A stretch of 64,000 nt of DNA from Psococerastis gibbosa (Eukaryota > Arthropoda > Insecta > Psocodea > Psocidae): contig OZ020491.1 of NCBI GenBank assembly GCA_963971405.1, positions 24,608,855 through 24,672,854 of the forward strand, read 5' to 3'. Below, in pieces: positions 52,415 through 63,089 of this stretch (position 1 is its first letter; the number at the start of each line of letters is the position of its first letter). The translations under genes and the position numbers were made by a program. A model generated the notes under the pieces. It was given only the letters and a program-made list of their open reading frames with translations. It had not been told where the DNA came from and did not search any database.

Positions 52415-52569
52415 ATAAAACGTTTTTTTAGAAATATTGATCTAGAGACTGATGATTAGTCCTTAAGGGAACCAGCTTAAATTGCCAGTGGCGTCACATA
52501 TATTTATGAGTCGTATAATAATTTGGCCTGCAGCGGATACATTGTGTAAGTGTACGTTTAATTCAGTAA

Positions 52570-52866
52570 GAAAAGATTTCGTGAGGAATACTGGCGCGCC
52601 GCTAAGCATTGGAATATGGGGATGCCGCCTTACTACATAACTGAATTCAGAATTCCTTACCGTGTTTATTGTTAAGCAGTAAGGTGGCACCTCGATATTC
52701 CAATGCAGGAATACTGGTGCACCGCTATGTATTGGCACATGGGAGTCCCGCCTCACTGCATAACTGAATTCAGATTTCCTTGCCGCATTTATCGTTATGC
52801 AGTAAGGCGGCACCCCGATATTCCAATGCAAAGCAGTGCGCCAGTATTCCTCGTGAAAAGTTTTCT
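52570..52866. repeat. fold-back element in the 3' UTR with duplicated interior
   Basis: The outer arms agaaaagatttcgtgaggaat actgg and ccagtattcctcgtgaaaag ttttct are inverted. Inside, a smaller hairpin unit (cattggaatatgggg ... taactgaattcag ... cgatattccaatgca) occurs twice in tandem. About 297 bp. It would fold into a branched hairpin in the mRNA. Confidence 0.75.
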
Positions 52867-53573
52867 AAGCGTGGTGGGACCGGACCAAAGTACTTGGCCC
52901 GCTCTGCTACATCAGGTGACGTCATGCAGTCCAGCGCTCTCCTTCGCTAGTCATCGACTGATCGGCCCCTAGTAAACTAGTGTGACACTGGCAATCTTTC
53001 CTGGTTTACCTACAATAGGCTCAGGTTCGGGGCAATCTTGTTAAATACATATTGCCTGGGATAATACAGTGAAGCTAATGATAGATAGAAGCCAAAACCC
53101 TCTGGCCTAAAGCACTGTTCCTAATGGGCCTGTAATATTTTGGCTGCAAAATAATTAGTGAAAGGGGCGTATTGTAAAAATGTCATAAGTTAGGTACTGG
53201 ACCTTTTTATGAAGTACGAGCAGAAAACGTATTAGCACCGTTGCCAGATACCAAGTACAATACCTGGTACTTGGTAACATGAACTGTTTGAAGTGTTTCT
53301 ATGCATGTTCTGTGCTGTTCAGGAGAAAGCCGTATATAATTCCACAATATAGTCCGAATTTCATAACTTTTGATGACAATGAGTTTCTGCTTTCTTCCGT
53401 AATTTTTTGGACAGAAATGTTTTAGATTGTTTAAAGAGTCAGCCGAAATAGTATGTATATGTTCTCAATACTATACTGTATAGTACGTACCTAATACAGC
53501 CTAGCTGTGTTATCGTGGCATTTTGTAATAAGGCAATTATTAGCCGAGGCTAGATTCTTGAACTGACTGTATC

Positions 53574-53579
53574 AATAAA
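53574..53579 (+). promoter_or_regulatory. poly(A) signal AATAAA
   Basis: AATAAA in atcaataaaaatt, about 1.16 kb after the agrin stop. The first canonical hexamer I noticed downstream. T-rich and GT-containing sequence follows. Confidence 0.45.
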
Positions 53580-53945
53580 AATTAATTGCTGTAAATTCGT
53601 TACATGTAATTCTAAATTGTAGTCCTACCTGCCAATCTTGTCTACATGAAATTTAGTATCTGTATTTATGGCAATACGGAGAAATAATTTAAATTTGTTA
53701 TGACGGGTAGACATGCCTGAATAACCACTATATTATAATTACCGTAGGTAATTATAGGCCTGCGTAATTATTCAATAGGCTGCAGTACAGAACGTATCTA
53801 CTGTCATAATTGAATACAAAAGTATACCCAATGTAGGAATGCTGAGAGAACGAGCCCTACCACACCTATCGTTTTTTTTTCCGAACCAAATTCAATAATT
53901 ATAAACATGCCATGTTTTAAAATGCTCAGAAAAAACTCTTAAGTT

Positions 53946-54085
53946 TGTCCCTCTCTTCCACTCAGCTAGGAAAGCCCGGGACCGCCTGATTGGCATGACC
54001 TGAAAATGAAAAAAAGTGTGGGACTCGAACCAACAACCTTTCGGGTGAAAGTCGGAGTCTGTACCACTACTTTACAAGTCCTAGA
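53946..54085 (-). mobile_element. SINE family A, copy 5 (inverted)
   Basis: The reverse complement gives gtagtggtacagactccgac, tttcacccgaaaggttgttgg and ttcgagtcccacac, then a shortened body (caggcggtcccgggctttcc). It lies downstream of the agrin poly(A) signal. Confidence 0.75.
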
Positions 54086-55913
54086 TGATGTTTATCACAT
54101 CACAAATGACGTCACACTCCAATTCCACGTGACCCGCTTTTTAACCATCAAATTCATGGAAAAAATATTTTTCCCCCTTCCTGACTTAATAATGTTTTTA
54201 TAGAGAAAAATATTAATTTTAAGGGGTTAAAATAAATCTACTAATGCATTAAAAATTTCAAAATTGTCAAGTACCGGTAGCATATTGTAAGGTACGGTAC
54301 GATAATCTTAAATCAAGACGCAGGCTTAGCACCTTGGAGCAGTGACCTACACAACTTAGTTATTGCGATCATGTGTAGTTTATTTTTAGTGTCCGAGCTG
54401 TCAATGAACCAAAACAATTTGCTTTCATTTAGCCTACTTACTGCACCCACTTCGAGTACTTCGCATGTTGTGGGATATGAATACGAGACAACATAAAGTT
54501 CATCAATCACAGCGAGGCAAGGCGGAAGTTGGATAATCCTATATAGGAAATATTTGCTGTAGTTCTCTAAAACTTATTAACCTAGTATATGATAGCTAAC
54601 AAATATAGAACATACAAGTTTGTGGGATGCAAGGGTAATTCTTCAATAAATGTAATATAAATTGCAAATAATAATTATTTTAAAAAAATGCCTAAATGCA
54701 TTTCAAATTTAAATTTTCCCGCGTTTGCTACAGTTCAAACCATTTCATGGTTTTTGCTGCCGCTAAAAAGGTACCTTCAGAAACTCATAAATAAATGTGA
54801 GTCGTGTAAACATAAAAAAGAAAACATAAGATTAGAAATTTTAAAATGTTGTAAAAAGAAGAACTAGCGATAGTTTTATTGACTGAGAGTTTATTATATT
54901 TGCTTGGCAATGTTGTGTACAAGAAGATTTTACACACTATAAATTTCAGGTGAGTAAATTGTAGTTGTTTCGCCCTCAGATGTGTTGATTTGGGTCATGA
55001 TGAGTATTTTGTCATATACTTGACGTTAAGAATAAGATACAAAACAATAAACTTCTCATTACTATTCGAAATACAGGTGTATAGACTATAGAAAGAAACA
55101 CCTGCAACGTGTTGATTCCTTTTTTAACCGTAAACTCTGCTGAGATGGCATTCTCGTTACATGCGATTAGACTACAACCAACCATGTACTATAGTAGTCA
55201 GCATTACCAGGAGAAGCATGGGACATTTCCGTTACATATTAGGTTACTTTGACTAAACAATCGTATATCTTATCAAAGGATAATATTTCTTTTAAGTTGG
55301 TTTTATAGCATGAGCAATGACAAACTGGAACAATAAAGTTGGGTGGACTTCTATTATTTCTGAGAATGACTGCTAGGTTTTGAAATGTCAAGGCACTTGT
55401 TAGAGAGACAGTTAGGCCATCCCGAGGTTCAACAACTCGGTGAATATGCATATAAAATGGAAGGCTAACTTCCCATTGGCAAGATAATTTATATTTTAAG
55501 CTAGGGTTGTTTTATTTCATGCCTCTGCCGGCTCTGACATGTTCCTTCCATAAAATTTGTCATAAGTAATAAGTGTCTTTATCCGCCAATGCAAACATTC
55601 TATATAAAATAGGCTGAAAGTAAATATTTATGCTTCACCACCGAACTTAAATTATTTCAGGAATGGGTTTCTCATAAGATAAATGAACGATACGTAATCA
55701 ATTTATTTTATTTTATTAGGGGTTGCTTAACTAGACTTTTACCTCCGATTCGTTCAATTGTAGGAAGTTGCATTGATATTTACTATTGATCAAACTAGTT
55801 CAAGTATCCAATGTAGGGTTTCTAAGTTAAAAATTAGTTACAGCTGACAGATTAGAGTGTATTGAAATATAAAAAAACATTGTTTAATGGATGTAATCTG
55901 GTAAATGACATAA
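54086..55913. other. intergenic stretch, nothing recognisable
   Basis: AT-rich. Short open frames at 54313-54510 and 55239-55451 (minus strand) have no domain. No repeat family recognised. Confidence 0.45.
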
Positions 55914-55990
55914 CTTTCATATAGAGGTGGGGCGTTACTTCTGTCACTGATTTATCACCGTGACTACGATGGTCACTGTAGCCACCCGTT

Positions 55991-56416
55991 ATAACCGAAA
56001 TTAGAGGATATGGAAAAAACTGGGCTTGGCGGGATTCGAACCCACGATCTACGCCTAACCGGGGCGTCGTCTTAACCGCTGGACCACAAGCCCCGACAAG
56101 TCCAGTAAATGCCAAACCCTCTACTTATGCTCTAATTGACATGATTCGTGTTGCTAGACAGGTTAGCACAACTACACAACTATCTAACCGAACAGGTCTG
56201 TGAGCTGACTTAATTGCATAAAGGCAATGCTTTATTCATTATATTGTAGTATTATATGGTATATATAACACTGACATTAAATTAACTTTGGTTGAAGAGG
56301 TAACCTCCTCGTTATAACCGAAGTTTTCCATATCCTCTAATTTCGGTTATAACGAGGAGGTTAATGAAGTTAATTTAATGTCAGTGTTATATATACCATA
56401 TAATACTACAATGTAA
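55991..56416 (-). mobile_element. SINE family B, copy 3, with 13-bp target duplication
   Basis: GTAGCCACCCGTT stands on both sides (55978-55990 and 56417-56429), inside the hAT 5' end. On the minus strand it has the 5' part (gctcacagacctgttcggtt, gctaacctgtct), the tRNA-like core (gcttgtggtccagcggttaagacg, gatcgtgggttcgaatcccgcc) and a tatcctctaatttcggtta end. The right third (56245-56405) is a strong inverted repeat not seen in the other copies. Confidence 0.82.
56245..56405. repeat. strong inverted repeat (44-bp arms or longer)
   Basis: Left arm: attgtagtattatatggtat atataacactgacattaaat taac. The right arm is its exact inverse ending at about 56412, with a further ggttaacctcctcgttataacc-type pair inside around a ttttccatatcctct loop. 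It lies at the 5' end of the SINE B copy. Confidence 0.8.
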
Positions 56417-57022
56417 GTAGCCACCCGTTCCTACTCAAAAAAAATACTGGTGATTTCAGTCACTGACTCACTGTCACCGATTTCTATTTTAAATATCTTG
56501 GTTTCTAGTATTCTGATAGTCGCATGCAAAAGCAAGTGACTTAGCTTAGGCACGAGGCAGTCTTAGGCGAAATTCCCAGAAATGCTCTAGACCTTTCTGA
56601 TCATCTCACGTAAGCTAAACATAAGGTATGTCTGAGGACAGTGATTGCCACCGTGACTGTTCCAGTGTTCCGTAACTGGGGGGCTGGGTGTAAGCCACCC
56701 AGGCTTTTACTTTTAGTTTATCATTAGCCTAACATAGTCAAAATTAAAAACTAGCCATCATTTCATTCATTTCCCGACTTTTTATTTTACTTCTTTATGT
56801 TGCAATCCTGAATCCCTCAACCAACCACAGTCCACATTATATCCACGACTACTTGACTAATGCCGCATGCCTTTTGCGATAAGCTAAGTATTGTGTATTC
56901 GGTATACGAGCGTAAACTGATTAAATATAAATTTAAACAGTGATTTAGTTCTCATTACTGATCTCAATCTCAGTGATCTGTTCGGCTGTTCCTGTTTAAT
57001 TATTTGTATTAGAAGATTAAAG

Positions 57023-59231
57023 ATGAGCCTAAAGAATAAAAAAAGTTTTATGTGGACCTTCTTTAATATAGCTACGTGCATTATCTGCAAGAAAAAGGTT
57101 TCTTATAAGACATCTATATCTAACCTTAAGAAGCACATGCAACGAATGCATCCAGCCGTGAAAGTCACTGAAGAGAGACAGGTACCTATTTTATGCCCAT
57201 TGTCTACTAATCTTAGCCTAAATTATATTCTATAAGCCCATGTTTGCAGTTAGAGAGCAATATAGGCCAATTCTAGCAAGGGACCTGTTGTGTAGAGACC
57301 CGAACACCGAGATACTAAGTTCAGTAAAATTATTTCAATAAGTTAGGCCAATCATTTGAGGCAAAAATTTAACTGACGAAAATCCAGAACCCGGGGCCTA
57401 AAATTCCTATGCTACCGGTAGGATAATGTAAGATAGCATGTACGAGCAGTCGCGAACAAGTTCTTAACACTTCATCATTCATTTCAGGCCACCGCTGCAG
57501 TCTCTCTACCATTACCATCCACTCCATCATCAACGTCGTCGTCGGCCGGCATTGTCAGTGTCCCCGTAGGTAACAATGAGACTGATAGGCCTGCTTTTCT
57601 AACAACCTCGAGCAGGATGACTGATTATCTGAAGAAAAGAATGACAGGGGCAGAAAAGAAGAAGATGATGGAAAGCTTCTTAAAGCTATTTTATGTCGAC
57701 CTTCAGCCATTTTCTATTACTGAAGATCACGGATTTCGTGAGTTTGTCCATGCACTGAATCCGAACTTAGACATTCCATCTCGAAAAACGGTATCCCAGT
57801 CCCTCATACCTGTGGCATATACAAAAGACGCCTTGGCTGAGGCTAAAAGTATCTGTGTGACGACAGATGCGTGGACCTCGGCTAACCAGGAAAGTTCCAT
57901 TGGCGTGTCTGGGCATTTCATTGATGACGAATTTACGTTGCGAAAAGTGCTCCTCAAATGCTCACATACCACCGAGAGACACACGGCGGATAATCTTGCC
58001 AAAGACTTGATGGAGGCCTTAGAAGAATGGGAGCTGACTGGTAAAGTAATGTTGGTGGTGACCGACAACGCAGCTAATATGGTCAGCGCAGTGCGGGATA
58101 TTTTGCAGCTGAAGCACTTCGGCTGTTTTGCCCACACCATAAATTTAGTTGTGAAAGACGCGCTGAAGGCGTCAGAAGTAGTTGATTCCTTGGTTGGCAA
58201 AAATAGCAAAATTAGAAGAATTGTTAAGTTTATTTAAAAGAAGTACCATAGCCCTAAATAAAATTATGGAATGCCAAAAAAGCCATGGAATTATCACGCC
58301 AAAGAAACTTTTACAGGATGTAGAGACGAGGTGGAACTCCACGTTCTACATGGTGGAAAGATTTTATAGAATTAGAGCAGTCCATTCGCTCAGTAACAGG
58401 GCTGCTGGACTGTGATGTAGAACATGTGAGCAGCACTGAGTGGGCCCTTCTGAAGGCTCTAGTGAAGATATTAAGCCCTTTTGAGGCTGCCACTCGAGCC
58501 ACAAGTGGCGATAAACATATGACTGCTTCAATGGTCATAGTTGTGACCAATGAGCTAAAAGACATTTGCTCCGCTCTTTTCAATGACGATGCTGTCGCAC
58601 AGAACCCAGCCGCCAAGTTAGTCTTGAATGCCTTACAAGATGGACTGAAGGAAAGGCTAAATAACATCGAGCGTAGCAGGACACTCGGGACAGCGACCAT
58701 CTTGGACCCACGACTTAAAACACATGCATTTAAGTCAGCTATTTCAGCAAGCCAGGCGAAGGAACAAGTTATTTCGCTGGTTGCTGCAGAAATACAAAGA
58801 AAAAATTAACAAGGCCAAGGAATCTACAGTCGCACCACCACCCGCTGAAAAGGATTCGAATTAAAAGGAAGAACTCCCACCGGCACCACCAATGTTTTCT
58901 TTCTTTAAGCGAAAAATTGCACTTGCCAGCAATTGACAGCCAGAAAGGGACGTCGACCTCAAAGGCAATTATAGAAGTTCAAAGGTACTTGGATGACGAG
59001 ATCATAGACTTGGAGGAGGATCCCAGCGTGTGGTGGCAAAACAATTGGATGAGCTACCCGAATTTAAGTAGGGTAGTACAATCCAATTCTTGCGCTGTTG
59101 CGACGTCGGTCCCATGTGACCGCCTTTTTTCAAAGGCTAAAAATGTATTAAATGAGCGGAGGACACGGCTTAGCAACCAAAAAGTGTCGAAATTATTGTT
59201 CCTGAGTGAAAATTACAAGTATGATTCATAA
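57023..59231 (+). pseudogene. hAT transposase (ZBED type), broken
   Basis: Exon 1 (57023-57181) encodes a BED zinc finger: W..F......C.IC.KKVSYKTSISNLKKHMQRMH. A phase-0 intron (57182-57487, gtacct...ttcag) follows. Exon 2 holds a Ser/Thr linker, MTDYLKKRM, the catalytic segment VTTDAWTS, TDNAANMVSA, CFAHTINLVV, then RWNSTFYMVERF, and the C-terminal hATC dimerisation domain (ATSVPCDRLFSKAKNVLNER ... SNQKVSKLLF). Breaks: frame changes near 58200, between about 58360 and 58425, near 58800 and near 58915, and an in-frame stop near 58861. Otherwise full length, about 670 codons, so decay is moderate. Confidence 0.92.
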
Positions 59232-59260
59232 GTACATAAGTATTCATTAGTTTCATCTTA

Positions 59261-59320
59261 GGCGTGTATTCCATTGATCAATTTTCCTGTCGTTTGTGAT
59301 TGACCAGTGGAATACACGCC
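59261..59320. mobile_element. 60-bp hairpin MITE, GGCG family
   Basis: Left GGCGTGTATTCCATTGATCAA and right ttgaccagtggaatacacgcc are inverted, flanked by TTA and CTA. The smallest member seen in the window. Confidence 0.65.
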
Positions 59321-59349
59321 CTAAGGTGAGTTTAAAATTTCTTAGCATA

Positions 59350-59733
59350 GGCGCCCATTCCATCGACCGGCTAGGGCTATTTAAAAAAGCAGTGACGTGG
59401 TAGCAGACATTCAAGACTTAGGCGAGGTTTCCACCGACCTCGCATTGCAGAATTGACGGAAATGTTTGTTTTTCTCTATGCCATAGTTTAAATTGATCAA
59501 TGATCATACAGTAAAATCACAAACAAACAAACTAAAATTAAAAAATGGCGTCATGGGATATGTTAAGTACAAACATTTTAATAGATTTCTATAAAAAGAA
59601 AAATTCTAATTTCCGTCAATGTCATTTGCATACTGCAATGCGAGGTCGGTGGAAACCCTGCCTAAGTCTTGAATGTCTGCTACCACGTCACTGTTTTTGT
59701 AAATAGCCCTAGCCGGTCGATGGAATGGGCACC
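59350..59733. mobile_element. nested PIF/Harbinger-like MITE, composite 1
   Basis: Outer element: GGCGCCCATTCCATCGACCG at the left, cggtcgatggaatgggcacc at the right, ATA on both sides, with gtgacgtggtagcagacatt inverted inside. Exactly at its centre sits an inner element (59421-59662), GGCGAGGTTTCCACCGACCT ... ggtcggtggaaaccctgcc, flanked by cttag/ctaag. Confidence 0.82.
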
Positions 59734-59774
59734 ATAAGTAGGCCTAAACAAGAATAACCGGCTTTAATTGTTAA

Positions 59775-60166
59775 GGCGCCCATTCCATTGACCGGCTAGG
59801 GCTATTTCCAAAAACAGTGACGTGGTAGCAGACATTCAAGACTTAGGTTGCGATTCCACCGATCTCGCATTGCAGAATGCAAATGACATTGACGGAAATT
59901 AGAATTTTTCTTTTTATAGAAATCTATTAAAATGTTTGTACTTAACATATCCCATGACGCCATTTTTTAATTTTAGTTTGTTTGTTTGTGATTTTACTGC
60001 ATGATCATTGATCAATTTTAACTATGGCATTGAGGCATTGAGGAAAATAAACATTTCCGTCAATTCTGCAATGCGAGGTCGGTGGAAACGCCACCTAAGT
60101 CTAGAATGTCTGCTACCACGTCACCGTTTTTGGAAGTAGCCCTAGCCGGTCAAAGGAATGGACACC
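59775..60166. mobile_element. nested PIF/Harbinger-like MITE, composite 2
   Basis: Same arrangement as composite 1, only 40 bp away: outer GGCGCCCATTCCATTGACCG ... ccggtcaaaggaatggacacc with TAA on both sides, and the same inner element (59846-60095) at the same internal position. The shared nesting shows the pair moved or was copied as one unit. Confidence 0.82.
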
Positions 60167-60887
60167 TAAGCGAAACTATAAAGTCTATGTAACTTAATAT
60201 AAATCACTGTCAAGTAAAAGAAGTGACAGTGACTTTTCATTACTCATACCAAGAGATCACATAGATAGCAGGAACAAGTAACAACTAAACACAGCAGTCA
60301 CTCCAGTGACAGAAATCACCAGTATTTGTAACCGTGACTGCCGAGTCACTGTCACCGGTCACTACTGCTCCAGGAAATATCTCTCACGCCACACCTCTAC
60401 TTTCATACATCCCTCCACACTCCTCGACCTGGCTGCAACTGTTCCCCTCCCCCCTCCCATCGGTTTAGAGCTTAATGTCAGGTAGAAACTTGTTAGTCTG
60501 ACACCGAAACAGCTGTAACTAATTTAAGTTTTAATAATATATATATTTTTGTGGAAATTGTGCAAATTTGTTTAATTTTGTTCAACTGACCCAGAAACAT
60601 CGGCTTATAGTGTTGTTAATATTTATATATATAATCACTTCGCTAAAAATTGTTAACTGCAGTTACCTCCAGAGAGTTCTAAGTTACATGCTTTCGCAGT
60701 TAATTGACATTCATGCACATGAAAGATTATTACTCTAGAAAAATACCATGAAATGCAATACTTGTTCACATACATGCCATACAATACAAATCTTAATGAT
60801 AGATCACTATGAGCTAAACGGGCCTGCTCTATTGCTTATCAAAAATCACGAACCTCTTGTCATTTAATACGGCAGATTTAAAAAATG

Positions 60888-60960
60888 TGTTTCCGCCCGG
60901 GATCGAACCGGGGGCCTTCCGCGTGTTAGGCGGATGTGATAACCACTACACCACGGAAAC
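60888..60960 (-). tRNA. tRNA-Val (AAC)
   Basis: 73 nt, cloverleaf by eye: acceptor GTTTCCG/CGGAAAC with discriminator A, A-box tggtgtagtgg, anticodon stem TCCGC/GCGGA around loop CTAACAC (anticodon AAC), T stem CCCGG/CCGGG with B-box GGTTCGATCCC. No intron. Identical to the copy at 62957, in opposite orientation. Confidence 0.95.
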
Positions 60961-61089
60961 AAGTTATGAAACCATACATGTAGCGAGCACTTGAGTTCAG
61001 TTATCATTGGAAATGTGTCCAACACTCCCGGCAATACTTTAATTAATAATAATTAATTAATTATACATGTTGATTCACATCACATAAGA

Positions 61090-61925
61090 GAACCGGTCCG
61101 AGTTTACTCGAACATGCTTTCCAATTTATCAATTAGTACAGAGAGAAAATGATTAATTTCATGGTAAATAATTTGCCTATGGTTAAATTTCGGATGTCAC
61201 GGGGGGGGGGGGGGGTCGTCCACGTGACGTAAATTCTAGATAGGATAGACCAACACATTACCACACAGCAATAATGACAGGGCACGCAATGTATTTGAGC
61301 TTGAAGTTGCTTTCATTTTTTCAAGAAAAAAATTTTTGCCCAAAACCAAATTGTTTTTTGGGAAAGCAATCTGTCCGGTTTCGTTACTCAATTTAACACC
61401 TAAAACATGCCTGAAGATAGAAATTATCGATGGAAAGGTTTCACAGAAAAATTATTTTTTAGTCATTTTTCATTAAAATTTAGTTATTTTTATTTTTTTA
61501 CACCCAGAAGCAAACTATCAAGGGGCAAGCGACCCCCCGCATTTTGTCAACAATAATAATGACTACAATATATGTGAATTTAAAAGAAATCGTTGGAGCC
61601 ATTTTGGATAAATAATTTTTTTAAGCGTTTTTTTGGAGTTTTTTGACAATAAAACCCCCCCAAATTGAGATAGCCCAAAATAAAAACAATGGTCCCGAGG
61701 CAAGGTTTTTGTGAACCTACATGCCGAATTTCATCAAAATCGACTGAGTAGTTTGCCCGGAAATCGACGAACAGACAGACAGACAGAGCGACAGACAGAC
61801 ATTTCGTAAAAACCACTTTTTTGGGTTCCTGGGACCTCAAAACGTGTATATTCGTTGAAATCTCGGAATCGAAAATTTGGACCATCACAAAGCTTTCCAT
61901 AGACTACGTATAAATTGGAAAGGAA
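61090..61925 (+). repeat. R1 interspersed repeat, copy 5
   Basis: GAACCGGTCC start, G tract at 61201-61215, CAGA array at 61771-61800, TAAATTGGAAAG end. ATAAG on both sides (61085-61089 region and 61925-61929) may be a short target duplication. It sits inside the left arm of the tRNA-Val inverted duplication. Confidence 0.7.
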
Positions 61926-62254
61926 TAAGCTAAGATATATTTTCCGCATATATAACGTTGCAACGTTCAATACATTGGCAAATGCGTTTGTAACATATTG
62001 CATTAAATCAGATCAGGTGGTTGCAATCAGCTGTTCGGTCAAATATACAGTATGTTTCTACATACTGTAGGTATGGCATTGTGAAATCAGTTTGGATCGG
62101 TTCTGAGTAGGTCTGTGAGGCTTAAGTTCCATTCGTGCGTACCATTACATTTTTTATTTTACAAAGAAATAGAAGTTTATTCCGTTGTTTCATTGAATAA
62201 TAAAAAATTAGATTTTGCATGGAAGTCCTCTTTCCTTCTATCTTCCCTTGCGTT

Positions 62255-62345
62255 ATCAACTCAGAAGGCGATACTTTTCTCATTACATAGCTGAAGTATG
62301 TTAATTTCCGTTTCTTAACCGAGAGCAGCAACTCTGCTTCTGTAT
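62255..62345 (-). mobile_element. LINE 3'-end fragment
   Basis: The minus strand reads RLLSVKKRKLTYFSYVMRK and ITQGKIEGKR, the same tail pattern as at 12190 (TV.KRKL.Y.GHVMR....[10 protein letters not shown]), possibly the same family. Confidence 0.5.
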
Positions 62346-62423
62346 CGATTCCCGTCAGGCAGCATCAGGGATACGAAATCTCCAGTATATGGTCTGCATT
62401 TGACACTCCCATCGAAAATTTGC

Positions 62424-62735
62424 TTCTACTATTATAGAACCCAACTTCTGTCGTGAGTGCCTCACAAACCCAGTCTTCTTATCGATCCTAAGCAAATGAC
62501 GTCAGAATTGATCTTACCCTGTTAAGATAAGAAGAAAATGTCCATGAAGCACTCGCGACGAAATATAGGTTCTATAATAAATTATAGTAGAAACCTGCTC
62601 CCGTCGCGAGTGCCTCACAAATTCAGTCTTCTTAAGCAAATCCTAAGCAAACGACGTCAGATTCGATCTTGTCCTGTTACGATAAGAAGACTTGGTCTCT
62701 GAAACACTCCCGACGAAAGTTAGGTTAGATGTTAC
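62424..62735. mobile_element. two adjacent related fold-back elements
   Basis: Unit 1 (62424-62592): tctactattatagaaccca at the left and taggttctataataaattatagtaga at the right are inverted, with gtcgtgagtgcctca/tgaagcactcgcgac inside. Unit 2 (62593-62726) repeats the interior (cgtcgcgagtgcctca ... gaaacactcccgacg). A third partial copy starts near 62748. Confidence 0.65.
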
Positions 62736-62956
62736 TAGAGGAAGCCTAATGTCGTGGCAAGTGCCTCACATATTCAGTTCCAATCTAAATTGATTCCACA
62801 ATGTTAATACTAGTAACATATAGGAAAATATGTTCGACCGAACAGCTGATTGTAACCACATGTGTTGTGGATAATAATTACATGCATTGCCGGGCCTGTT
62901 GGACATCGAATGATAACTGAACTCAAGTGCCCGCTAAATATATGGGTTCATAAGTA

Positions 62957-63029
62957 GTTTCCGTGGTGTAGTGGTTATCACATCCGCCTAACACGCGGAA
63001 GGCCCCCGGTTCGATCCCGGGCGGAAACA
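62957..63029 (+). tRNA. tRNA-Val (AAC)
   Basis: Same 73-nt sequence as the minus-strand copy at 60888: gtttccgtggtgtagtggtt start, loop CTAACAC, gcggaaaca end. Both A- and B-boxes are intact and T-runs follow (cattttttttt), which suit Pol III termination. Confidence 0.95.
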
Positions 63030-63089
63030 CATTTTTTTTTATTACTATATTTATGTACTTATTATATTATTACAACATTACATATAGGC

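Larger units (their letters stand above)
52415..53595 (+). other. agrin 3' untranslated region (inferred)
   Basis: Runs from the stop to a first good AATAAA at 53574-53579. It contains a fold-back repeat at 52570-52866. No other coding features. The end is inferred from the signal alone. Confidence 0.55.
55922..60399 (+). mobile_element. hAT DNA transposon, complete ends, decayed gene
   Basis: The termini TAGAGGTGGGGCGT and ACGCCACACCTCTA are inverted. A perfect 8-bp duplication CTTTCATA flanks them (55914-55921 and 60400-60407). Subterminal repeats of gtcactg/cagtgac and the phrase gaaatcaccagtattt occur near both ends in opposite orientation (56443 and 60319 regions). The 4,478 bp include later insertions: SINE B at 55991-56416 and three GGCG MITEs at 59261-60166. 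The transposase gene at 57023-59231 is broken, so the copy is not autonomous. Confidence 0.92.

Noticed and set aside
57727-58209. 160-codon minus-strand frame in the hAT transposase.
   Set aside because: Antisense to a frame with clear hAT transposase motifs and without a domain of its own.
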